From the NCBI GenBank assembly GCA_009784995.1, contig WQXE01000046.1:1-13511 (forward strand): 13,511 nucleotides of DNA, written 5' to 3'. The translations under genes and the position numbers were made by a program. The notes beneath the pieces were generated by a model that worked only from the letters and a program-made list of their open reading frames with translations, did not search any database and was not told the DNA's origin. This document shows positions 1 to 6,064 of this stretch, one piece after another (the stretch's first letter is position 1; every line of letters begins with the position of its first letter). Origin of the DNA: Treponema sp. Its GTDB lineage: Bacteria; Spirochaetota; Spirochaetia; Treponematales; Breznakiellaceae.

Positions 1-286
1 CCATTGCATATCCGCAAGGCAATGCAATTAAAATCGTTATAACTGTTGCGATTAACGATGTTACTAAAGTCCGGAAAGTTATTCTTAAAAAAACAGGATC
101 TGCAAGATAGCGGTAAGCCTCGATTGAAAATTCCTGTACTACACCGCCATGTAATCCTTTTCTTAAAAAACTAAAAATAATGATTATTATAATCGGTGCG
201 AGAAAGAAGAGGGTAAACCACAACGCCATGGGAGACGAATAAAGCGTACCCAGATTCCTTCGCACCTGTGCGGCTTTTATGTTCAA
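1..286 (-). CDS. potB: ABC transporter permease, polyamine (PotB-like) type, partial
   Basis: This is the N-terminal 95 or so residues of a membrane permease whose remainder lies beyond the window edge. I translated it by hand from the minus strand. A short basic cytoplasmic start (AAQVRRNLGTLYSSP) leads into a first membrane helix (ALWFTLFFLAPIIIIIIFSF). A periplasmic stretch follows, with the EAYRYLADPVFLRI segment typical of PotB-like permeases. A second helix then begins (TLVTSLIATVITILIALPCGYA). The best start is a TTG at 284-286 preceded by GAGG, and it overlaps the potA stop codon in a 4-base TTGA junction, which implies translational coupling. The role would be the transmembrane channel subunit for import of spermidine, putrescine or a related solute together with PotA. 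Substrate is inferred from the neighbour and cannot be proved from this fragment. Confidence 0.85.
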   Translation of the reverse strand, partial: MNIKAAQVRRNLGTLYSSPMALWFTLFFLAPIIIIIIFSFLRKGLHGGVVQEFSIEAYRYLADPVFLRITFRTLVTSLIATVITILIALPCGYAM

Positions 287-1419
287 CTCTTTACCTCGAC
301 TATATAACCGTCAACGGCGCTCCAGGAAAGGTATACCGAATCCTTCCAGCGGATGTCCGGTCCTTCGTCAGAATAATTCGCGTGTTGTTTTATTACGCGG
401 ATAATAGCCTTGTCTGTTTGCACATAAAATTTTGTCTGAAAGCCGGAGTATATAGGTTCGTCAACAATGCCATGTAATAGATTGATGTCATAACGGCTTG
501 TCGCGGGTTTTTCTTTTGTGATTTCGATTTTTTCAGGTCTTACGGTGATACTCACCTTTTGCCCCGCGTGAATCTCATCAATATCGGTTACTTTAATTAT
601 TCCAAGTTCGGGGATTTCAACTTCCGCCATGTATTCTGTAACTCCGTCAAATTCGTGGAGTTTTACTTTTTCTACTTTTTTAATTATGCCGTCGAACAAA
701 TTTGTTTCGCCGATAAATTTCGCAACAAAGTTTGTCGCGGGGCTTTCGTAAATTTCATGCGGAGTATCGATTTGTAAAATCTCACCCTGGTTCATGACGG
801 CAATTCTGTCTGATACCGAAAGCGCTTCCTGCTGGTCGTGCGTTACATAAATAAAAGTGATACCGATTTCATCGTGGATTCTGTCAAGCTCGATTAACAT
901 ATGCTGGCGAAGTTTCGCGTCCAACGCCGATAGCGGCTCGTCAAGCAGCAAAACTCTCGGTTCGTTAATGAGCGCGCGGGCAATCGCTACACGCTGCTTC
1001 ATGCCGCCGGAAAGCTGATTTGGTTTTTTGTCGGCGTGACCTTCAAGGCGCACAAGCTCTAAATATCGCTCTACCTTGCTTTTTATCTGCGAAGCGGAAT
1101 CTTTTTTTAATCTGGGGGAAAAAGCGACATTTTCAAAAACAGTTAAATGGGGAAAAAGAGCGTAACTCTGGAAAACAGTATTCGTAGGACGTCTATTCGG
1201 AGGCAACGATAAAACATCGTCTCCGTCGAGGGTGAGAGTTCCTTTATCGGGTTGTTCAAAACCGGCAATTATGCGCAGCAGAGTTGTCTTTCCGCATCCT
1301 GACGGTCCCAACAGGGAAAAAAACTCTCCCTTTTTTATCTCAAGGCTCACATTTTTGAGCACTTCGAAATCACCGAAGGACTTACTAATCCCGCCGATGA
1401 CAACATTACTTCCTATCAA
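283..1419 (-). CDS. potA: Spermidine/putrescine ABC transporter ATP-binding protein
   Basis: This is the ATPase subunit that powers polyamine-type import at the inner membrane. All nucleotide-binding motifs are intact: Walker A GPSGCGKTT at residues 38-46, Q-loop Gln84, signature LSGGMKQ at 136-142, Walker B LLLDE at 157-161, D-loop SALD at 164-167 and the switch His194. The remaining C-terminal part, from about residue 235, is a TOBE-type regulatory domain, recognisable from ISVTVRPEKIEI-like wording (ITVRPEKIEI). Length of 378 residues is normal for PotA. The start is a TTG at 1417-1419 with GGAAGGA 5 bases upstream; a second AAGGAGG lies further up at 1434-1440. The gene overlaps the following permease by 4 bases. 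A strong promoter and a palindrome-rich leader lie upstream. Related CUT1/MOI-type ATPases (iron, putrescine) share these motifs, so polyamine specificity is likely but not certain. Confidence 0.92.
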   Translation of the reverse strand: MIGSNVVIGGISKSFGDFEVLKNVSLEIKKGEFFSLLGPSGCGKTTLLRIIAGFEQPDKGTLTLDGDDVLSLPPNRRPTNTVFQSYALFPHLTVFENVAFSPRLKKDSASQIKSKVERYLELVRLEGHADKKPNQLSGGMKQRVAIARALINEPRVLLLDEPLSALDAKLRQHMLIELDRIHDEIGITFIYVTHDQQEALSVSDRIAVMNQGEILQIDTPHEIYESPATNFVAKFIGETNLFDGIIKKVEKVKLHEFDGVTEYMAEVEIPELGIIKVTDIDEIHAGQKVSITVRPEKIEITKEKPATSRYDINLLHGIVDEPIYSGFQTKFYVQTDKAIIRVIKQHANYSDEGPDIRWKDSVYLSWSAVDGYIVEVKS

Positions 1420-1448
1420 TATATTCCTTCCAGCCTCCTTTCGGAATT

Positions 1449-1476
1449 GTTGCGCCGGGCTTCACGGCGCGGCAAC
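1449..1476. repeat. GC-rich hairpin in the potA leader
   Basis: A 6-bp perfect stem (GCGCCG at 1452-1457 with CGGCGC at 1465-1470) closes a 7-base loop. It is extended by GTT/AAC pairing (1449-1451 with 1474-1476) across a 3-base bulge. In the potA transcript it sits about 9 bases before an AAGGAGG sequence and about 30 bases before the TTG start, so it could affect ribosome access or attenuation. No U-run follows on either strand, so it is not a standard intrinsic terminator. Confidence 0.5.
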
Positions 1477-1481
1477 TTTCA

Positions 1482-1525
1482 CGAACTAGGGTTCTATGAA
1501 CAAGGTTCTGCGAACCACGGTTCGA
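1482..1525. repeat. Tandem palindromic GAAC/GTTC array (3 units)
   Basis: Six four-base half-sites alternate in orientation: GAAC at 1483, GTTC at 1491, GAAC at 1498, GTTC at 1505, GAAC at 1512 and GTTC at 1520. Start-to-start steps are 8, 7, 7, 7 and 8 bases. This gives about three 14-15-base units. The last unit is the best palindrome, CGAACC-AC-GGTTCG, and GGTTC-TGC-GAACC forms an overlapping alternative hairpin. It lies between the predicted potA promoter and the potA start, hence in the transcribed leader. Possible roles are an operator for a dimeric regulator, a switchable RNA structure, or a dispersed intergenic repeat. Confidence 0.6.
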
Positions 1526-1554
1526 TGCCGACCAGATTTTTTCGTCTATAATGA

Positions 1555-1583
1555 AAAATAGGGATTTTTTTCGATCTTGTCAA
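1555..1583 (-). promoter_or_regulatory. Predicted sigma70-type promoter of potA
   Basis: On the minus strand a perfect -35 box TTGACA (1583-1578) is followed by a 17-base spacer and a -10 box TATTTT (1560-1555). Transcription would start near 1548, giving a leader of about 130 bases that contains the GAAC/GTTC array and the hairpin. A CATTAT a few bases further on is an alternative -10. Confidence 0.6.
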
Positions 1584-1615
1584 GGGTAAAATTTGGGTAA
1601 AATTTGGGAAATTTT
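1584..1615 (-). repeat. Phased 11-base repeats upstream of the potA promoter
   Basis: Two copies of GGGTAAAATTT (1584-1594 and 1595-1605, plus-strand reading) are followed by a degenerate third, GGGAAATTTT (1606-1615). They abut the -35 box of the potA promoter. The A/T tracts recur about once per helical turn, as expected for an UP-element-like or intrinsically bent sequence, or for tandem activator sites. The rest of the interval up to 1738 is AT-rich and carries no further gene. A plus-strand promoter for the gene at 1739 must lie here, but I found only weak matches (for example TAGAAT at 1653-1658). Confidence 0.45.
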
Positions 1616-1738
1616 GTCAATTATAACATGGTTATTTGGTTAATAATAATGGTAGAATAACTACAAAGATTGATAGATTATGAATATAAAATTGTCAATA
1701 TTATTATTCTTTATAAAATATAAAGGAGATATGACATC

Positions 1739-2953
1739 ATGATTTTTTCCGTAAACGAAACCGTGTTTCCCTCGGTTATTCATCAGGCAATTTGGAACTC
1801 GGCGAGATTGATATTTCCATTGGAAAAAAGCCTCTCCATAATTGATGACGAAACGATAAAAACAGCTTGCGCGGATTTATATAATTTAATAATTGACGGA
1901 TACAAAGATATTTATAATCACCCGGAGATTTACGGTTTAGACCCGAAGGAAACCGATGTTTATTTATCCGGCAGGGTTTGGAGCAAAGCTATAATTTTAG
2001 CTTTAAATAAAAAAGACCAGCCAGCATTGGATTTTTTTAAATGTGCCGAGAGCCGGTTACATTTTTTTCGTTTCATATTAAGAAAATTTTCGTCGGATGA
2101 TATAAATGAAGTTATTTCGCTAGAAAACCAATATGTTCGTTTTTCAAAAGACGGATATAAAAAACTTTTAAGTCAGTTGAAAAAAAATCTCAACTTCGAT
2201 AAAGAAAAATTCGCGCGTCTTATGCAGCGTTTATCTTTTGTTATTATCCTGGATAATGATGATATTGTCATTACAAATACAAAATACCCAAACCTGTTCG
2301 AAGCCTTGAAACTTTTAAAAGATGTTGATTTAAAACAAAAAGCAAGTAAAAAATACTCGCTTAACGCGGCTTGTCATGTGTTTGATTTTCGCGTTTTAAC
2401 GCCGAATTATGAATGTACCTTCGAAGACGCTTTGTATTCACTTGACGACGCGAATAAAAAAGAAGTAATTCGTTTAGACGATTTATTTATTTCGTTAAAC
2501 ATTAAAAAAACATTCCACTTAAATTTTATCGAATGGACTTTTAAGGGAAAACGGGTTGCGAGATACGAAGGAACAAAAGTACATTTTGATATAAACAAGT
2601 CCGGGAACGCGAACAATTTAATCACGGTTTATATCGAAAAAACGTGGAGTTTCCACTGGCCTTTGATACCACCCAATTTTGGCGGTGAAAAAAATACTGA
2701 AAATAGAGTGATATTCGAAAAAGCTGTAAACGAACTACCCAATGCTGATGAAATGAAAACCTTCTGTTTAAAACATGTAAAACGCTGCCGTGAATGCGGC
2801 TGTCTTTACGCGCCTCCTCCGCGCGGACACCCAAAAATAATGTTTGGCAAAATATTTTATACTTGCGGCGGCGGAACAACCTTCGGCGTAGAACATCTAA
2901 CGCGTGATAATTTTGACTTTATCGCTGATTTAGTTAAGATACGTATAAAATAA
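1739..2953 (+). CDS. Hypothetical protein with C-terminal cysteine cluster
   Basis: I do not recognise this 404-residue protein. It is soluble, with no signal peptide or membrane segment, and is rich in charged and aromatic residues. The N-terminal 200 or so residues look mostly helical. Residues of roughly 215-330 look more strand-like (e.g. FIEWTFKGKRVARYEGTKVH). Near the C-terminus there is a cysteine group at residues 343, 350, 353, 355 and 376 (CRECGC, then CGGG after a proline-rich PPPRGHP turn), which could bind a metal such as zinc. The ATG at 1739 is preceded by AAAGGAG ending 10 bases upstream; an earlier ATG at 1731 runs into a stop after three codons. It is a single-gene unit, divergent from potA and 166 bases before the next gene. 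Nothing in the neighbours indicates its job. Codon usage suggests a real gene. Confidence 0.8.
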   Translation: MIFSVNETVFPSVIHQAIWNSARLIFPLEKSLSIIDDETIKTACADLYNLIIDGYKDIYNHPEIYGLDPKETDVYLSGRVWSKAIILALNKKDQPALDFFKCAESRLHFFRFILRKFSSDDINEVISLENQYVRFSKDGYKKLLSQLKKNLNFDKEKFARLMQRLSFVIILDNDDIVITNTKYPNLFEALKLLKDVDLKQKASKKYSLNAACHVFDFRVLTPNYECTFEDALYSLDDANKKEVIRLDDLFISLNIKKTFHLNFIEWTFKGKRVARYEGTKVHFDINKSGNANNLITVYIEKTWSFHWPLIPPNFGGEKNTENRVIFEKAVNELPNADEMKTFCLKHVKRCRECGCLYAPPPRGHPKIMFGKIFYTCGGGTTFGVEHLTRDNFDFIADLVKIRIK

Positions 2954-3060
2954 AAGTTTTAATTTATGAATTTACAGTTTTTCAAATGAAGATTTTAAAA
3001 ATGGTATGTAAATTTATATACTTGGATAAATTAATTAAAATATTAATGATAAAAGACAGA

Positions 3061-3089
3061 TTGAAATTAAATATAATCTAAGATATAAT
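3061..3089 (+). promoter_or_regulatory. Predicted sigma70-type promoter for the Rid/Fe-S unit
   Basis: TTGAAA at 3061-3066 and a perfect TATAAT at 3084-3089 are separated by the optimal 17 bases. Transcription would begin near 3096, about 24 bases before the ATG at 3120, leaving just room for the AGGAG at 3107-3111. The whole gap 2954-3119 is very AT-rich, and I see no terminator hairpin for the preceding gene. Confidence 0.6.
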
Positions 3090-3119
3090 AAGCATTATTA
3101 TTGTATAGGAGATCATTTT

Positions 3120-3491
3120 ATGTTAAAAAAAATGCCAACTCATTGCGGAGATGATACTTGTTCATCGTGTGTTGTTGCTGGGGATTTCATTTTTTTAGCT
3201 CATCATGCAGGTCATAATCCAACAAATTCAAATGATATTGTTAATCAGGTACGACAAACACTTGATAATATTAAAAAAACATTATCGACAGTAAATGCAA
3301 CTTTAGATGATATTGTTGAAATTAAATTTTATTTAAAAAATAAAGATGATTTTCGGAAAGGTGCTGATGTATTTAGAGAATATTTCGTAAATGGTGCGCC
3401 TGCAAGAATGACAATATTCACAGAATTTCTCGATGATAATTGTTTATGCATGATTGATGGGATAGTATATAAACCAAATAATGAAGTATAA
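3120..3491 (+). CDS. RidA/YjgF/UK114-family protein, divergent
   Basis: This 123-residue protein has the length and order of the YjgF/YER057c/UK114 (Rid) family. The family forms trimers, and classical members deaminate reactive enamine/imine intermediates in the cytosol. Family signs are GDFIFLAHHAGH, the helix VRQTLDNIKKTLSTVNATLDD, then IVEIKFYLKN, DDFRKGADVFREYF and PARMTIF. By eye alignment with E. coli RidA, the substrate-binding Arg105 is kept as Arg96 and Glu120 is Asp113. The GPYxQ segment is replaced by TCSSC, so Tyr17 falls on Cys14, and the SGQ loop becomes AHH. Classical deaminase activity is therefore doubtful. Cys9, Cys14, Cys17, Cys108 and Cys110 are unusual, and C14-S-S-C17 is a possible disulfide or metal pair. 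AGGAG lies 8 bases before the ATG. The next gene starts 26 bases downstream and shares the promoter. Confidence 0.85.
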   Translation: MLKKMPTHCGDDTCSSCVVAGDFIFLAHHAGHNPTNSNDIVNQVRQTLDNIKKTLSTVNATLDDIVEIKFYLKNKDDFRKGADVFREYFVNGAPARMTIFTEFLDDNCLCMIDGIVYKPNNEV

Positions 3492-3517
3492 AAAATTAAT
3501 TTAAGGAGTTTTTAAAA

Positions 3518-4255
3518 ATGAGTAAAAGACAAAATATCAGAAAAGCAATTATTATGATGATGTTTTTCTTTTTTCCAATAACAATTACTTGGCTTTCGCC
3601 GGCTATACCTGTACTTTATCCTTGGTTTGTCGGCGTTTTTCCAGGTGCTCTTATAATATTCTCGTTATTATTTCTGGTTTCTCTTTTTATGGGAAGGGCA
3701 TTTTGTGGATATGTTTGTTCGGTTGGAGGGATGCAGGAGTGCATGATGCTCGCAAGAGAAAAAAAAATAAAAAGCGCTAGAATTAACATCATCAAGTACA
3801 TTATTTGGCTGCCGTGGATAATTTTTATCATTATAGCATTTGTGCAGTACGGGGGAATATATAAAATAGACTTTTTTGCGGGTACTGTTGACAACTATAT
3901 GTTTTTAATTGCGCCTTACAGATATATAATTTACTTTGGCGTTATTTTGCTTGTTGCCGTATTACATTTGCTTGTAGGGAAACGCGCATTTTGCCATAGT
4001 GTATGCTGGGGAGCGCCTTTTATGATTATAGGGACGAAGGTGTCGGGTTGGCTTAGATTGCCGAGGCTTAGCTTAAAATCAAATCAGGACAGCTGCACAG
4101 GCTGCAAACTATGTTCAAAAAAATGTCCTATGAGTTTGGATGTGGAGACGATGGTTAAGACAGCAAACATGAAAAACTCTGAATGTATATTGTGCGGTGA
4201 ATGTATTGATATTTGCCCTAAAAAATCCATCACATATACCTTCAAAAATAAATAA
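3518..4255 (+). CDS. Membrane-bound 4Fe-4S ferredoxin-type protein (NapH/YccM-like)
   Basis: The protein probably passes electrons between a membrane (quinone or flavin) donor and a partner oxidoreductase. It has about four membrane helices, at residues 10-30, 38-58, 90-110 and 132-153. Cysteine pairs of the Fer4_5 type follow helices two and four: FCGYVC at 62-67 and FCHSVCWGAP from residue 158. The cytoplasmic tail holds two classical 4Fe-4S motifs, CTGCKLCSKKCP (Cys193, 196, 199, 203) and CILCGECIDICP (Cys223, 226, 229, 233). The length of 245 residues and this order match NapH-like proteins, but no napA, napG or other nitrate reductase genes are near, so no symbol is given. AAGGAG lies 9 bases before the ATG. 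It forms a two-gene unit with the Rid-like gene, suggesting a shared redox role. Its electron donor and acceptor are unknown. Confidence 0.88.
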   Translation: MSKRQNIRKAIIMMMFFFFPITITWLSPAIPVLYPWFVGVFPGALIIFSLLFLVSLFMGRAFCGYVCSVGGMQECMMLAREKKIKSARINIIKYIIWLPWIIFIIIAFVQYGGIYKIDFFAGTVDNYMFLIAPYRYIIYFGVILLVAVLHLLVGKRAFCHSVCWGAPFMIIGTKVSGWLRLPRLSLKSNQDSCTGCKLCSKKCPMSLDVETMVKTANMKNSECILCGECIDICPKKSITYTFKNK

Positions 4256-4321
4256 TACAAACTACTATTTAAATTTTATCGGCGGATACCCAAAGATATG
4301 TATAAAATGAGGTTTTAATAC

Positions 4322-4350
4322 TTGTATTATTTATACTATTATTATATAAT
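4322..4350 (+). promoter_or_regulatory. Predicted sigma70-type promoter for the beta-helix pair
   Basis: TTGTAT at 4322-4327 and a perfect TATAAT at 4345-4350 are spaced by 17 bases, placing the start of transcription near 4357, about 25 bases before the ATG at 4382. The gap 4256-4381 shows no terminator for the upstream Fe-S gene, so some read-through is possible. Confidence 0.55.
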
Positions 4351-4381
4351 TGTGTTATTATATTTCTAAGGATGGAAAGAT

Positions 4382-5203
4382 ATGAAAATTAAATTGATGG
4401 TTTTATTAATCTTTATTATTTGTACAGGTATTTTTGCTCAGGACGTTATCTATGTCAGCGCGAGAGGTAGTGATGAAAACACGGGTTTAACCGAAACAGC
4501 GCCGCTTAAAACATTATCTGTAGCATTCGCGCGTTCTGTACAGAACAATATAAGTACAATTACTGTTATTGGCAAATTGGATATAAATAGCGAAGGAGCT
4601 AGACCAAACAGTTCTTCTGTTTTTCGTTTATCTATTAATAATCCAACAGAAATTTTGATTACTGGAAAGCGGAATGCTAGGGGAGCGGAAAGAGCCATCC
4701 TTTCGGCAATTGGAACAAGTTATAGTCCAATTTCTATTGAAAGCGCAAAAATACGTTTTGAACATATAGAAATTTCCGGCGGAGTTGGAGAAATGGGTGT
4801 TGGATTATTTGTTTTAAATAGAGCTCAAGTAACTTTAGGTGAAGGCGCTATTGTAAGAGATAATAATAATTTTGGCGTTCTTGTAAGTAATGAAGGAGCG
4901 GTTTTAACCATTGACGGTGGAGAAGTAAGAAATAACAGAAGCACCGGTGTTTTTTTAAACGGATCTGTTTTTTTCTTTAATAATGGAACCATTACAGGTA
5001 ACAGAGCAGGGTTAGGCGCTGGCGTAATTGTAACAGGCGGCGCCAGATTTGAAATGTCAGGCGGGTCAGTTACCAGAAACAGTGCAGATAATGTTGGTGG
5101 TGTTGTAGTAACCGATGATAGTATTTTTATTCAAACAGGAGGAACTGTTCGTAATAATACAGCAAGAAGAAATTCCAGTACCGCTGATATTTGGAGACAG
5201 TAA
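4382..5203 (+). CDS. Secreted right-handed beta-helix (DUF1565-like) protein 1
   Basis: This 273-residue protein should be exported by Sec. It has a hydrophobic signal peptide with a likely signal peptidase I site GIFA/QD after residue 19. The mature start YVSARGSDENTG followed by APLKTLSVAF matches the opening of DUF1565/pectate-lyase-like parallel beta-helix proteins. Residues of about 145-270 hold roughly five coils of 22-26 residues, each with a Gly-Gly or Asn-Gly turn and an Asn-ladder motif (EGAIVRDN, GGEVRNN, NGTITGN, GGSVTRN, GGTVRNN). No catalytic residues of a polysaccharide lyase are recognisable, so an adhesive, structural or glycan-binding role at the surface or in the periplasm is as likely as enzymatic action. 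AAGGA lies 9 bases before the ATG. A close paralogue starts 23 bases after the stop. Confidence 0.85.
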   Translation: MKIKLMVLLIFIICTGIFAQDVIYVSARGSDENTGLTETAPLKTLSVAFARSVQNNISTITVIGKLDINSEGARPNSSSVFRLSINNPTEILITGKRNARGAERAILSAIGTSYSPISIESAKIRFEHIEISGGVGEMGVGLFVLNRAQVTLGEGAIVRDNNNFGVLVSNEGAVLTIDGGEVRNNRSTGVFLNGSVFFFNNGTITGNRAGLGAGVIVTGGARFEMSGGSVTRNSADNVGGVVVTDDSIFIQTGGTVRNNTARRNSSTADIWRQ

Positions 5204-5226
5204 TATTTAATAAGGATGAAATAATT

Positions 5227-6051
5227 ATGAAAATTGTTTTTACAGTTTTGTTATTATTTTTTATTTGTACAGGTATCTTCGCTCAAAATATTATTTATGT
5301 AAGTGCGAGAGGTAATGATAATAACACAGGTTTAATCGAAACATCACCATTAAAAACTTTATCGGCTGCTTTTACGCGTTCTGTACGAAATAATATAAAC
5401 ATAATAACAGTTATTGGCAGATTAGATATAAATTCTGAAGGAGTAAATCGTGATATTATTTTTATTTTAGATGCCGATACTCCTATGGAAATCCTGATAA
5501 CAGGAAAACCTGATGCTATTGGAGCAGAAAGAGCTATAATTTCTGCGTTAGGTACAAATTATATCTGTTTAAATATTGAGAACGCAAGAATTCGTTTGGA
5601 ACATATTGAAATATCCGGCGGAGCTGGAGAATATGGTGTTGGATTATTTATTACTGAAAAAGCGCAAGTAACTTTAGGCGAAGGAGCGATTGTAAAAGAT
5701 AATGAAAGATTTGGCGTTTTAATTAGCGTAAATGATATTATTTTTATTATGGATGGTGGAGAAGTTCGTAATAATAATGAAACCGGTGTTTTTGTCGGAA
5801 GCGGTAATACTTTCTACATGAAAAATGGGATTATAACTGAAAACAGAGCAAATATAGCTGCGGGTGTTTTTGTCGGCGAAAACGCAAGGTTCGAAATGTC
5901 AGGAGGCTCGATTACCAGAAACAGAGCTAATGATGCTGTTGGAGGTGTTTTTGTCAACAAACGCGGCGTTTTTATTAATACCGGAGGAACTGTAAGTAAT
6001 AATTTTGCAAGAAGAACAAATTTGAATGCTAATATTTACAGAATGCGGTAA
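5227..6051 (+). CDS. Secreted right-handed beta-helix (DUF1565-like) protein 2
   Basis: This is a tandem paralogue of the preceding gene. I judge it well over half identical by eye, with the same signal peptide core (FICTGIFAQ), the same YVSARG opening and the same five-coil repeat region ending GGTVSNNFARR. The start is placed at the ATG at 5227, giving 274 residues. It aligns exactly with the start of the paralogue, encodes the signal peptide and has AAGGA 10 bases upstream. An in-frame ATG at 5191 would lie inside the previous gene and put charged residues before the signal peptide. Divergence is concentrated in residues 74-85 and in the coil loops, while the GEGAIV and FEMSGGS blocks are nearly unchanged. 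Function is likely the same class of exported surface or periplasmic protein. Expression should depend on the promoter at 4322-4350. Confidence 0.85.
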   Translation: MKIVFTVLLLFFICTGIFAQNIIYVSARGNDNNTGLIETSPLKTLSAAFTRSVRNNINIITVIGRLDINSEGVNRDIIFILDADTPMEILITGKPDAIGAERAIISALGTNYICLNIENARIRLEHIEISGGAGEYGVGLFITEKAQVTLGEGAIVKDNERFGVLISVNDIIFIMDGGEVRNNNETGVFVGSGNTFYMKNGIITENRANIAAGVFVGENARFEMSGGSITRNRANDAVGGVFVNKRGVFINTGGTVSNNFARRTNLNANIYRMR

Positions 6052-6064
6052 ATTATGTGATATT

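Noticed and set aside
268..477. Plus-strand open frame opposite the potA end
   Set aside because: It is antisense to potA and the potB-like start, both clearly coding, and has no supporting signals.
1482..1525. CRISPR array
   Set aside because: The units are 14-15 bases and contiguous with no spacers, so this is a short tandem palindrome and not a CRISPR.
1505..1536. tRNA-like 3' end (GGTTCGA followed by GACCA)
   Set aside because: The T-loop-like GGTTCGA is part of the GAAC/GTTC array. There is no acceptor stem, anticodon arm or D-arm in register upstream.
3518..4255. Identification as napH of a nitrate reductase operon
   Set aside because: The domain order fits, but none of napA, napB, napC, napD or napG is nearby, so only the general class is supported.
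4256..4381. Terminator after the Fe-S gene
   Set aside because: No stable GC stem followed by a T-run was found; the region is simply AT-rich.
4382..4441. Lipoprotein signal in the beta-helix proteins (Cys14)
   Set aside because: The residue before the cysteine is isoleucine, not a small residue, and a clean signal peptidase I site (GIFA/Q) follows, so a lipobox is unlikely even under loose spirochaete rules.
5191..5226. Earlier start for the second beta-helix gene
   Set aside because: It would lie inside the preceding gene, put charged residues before the signal peptide and break the alignment with the paralogue; the ATG at 5227 has its own AAGGA.
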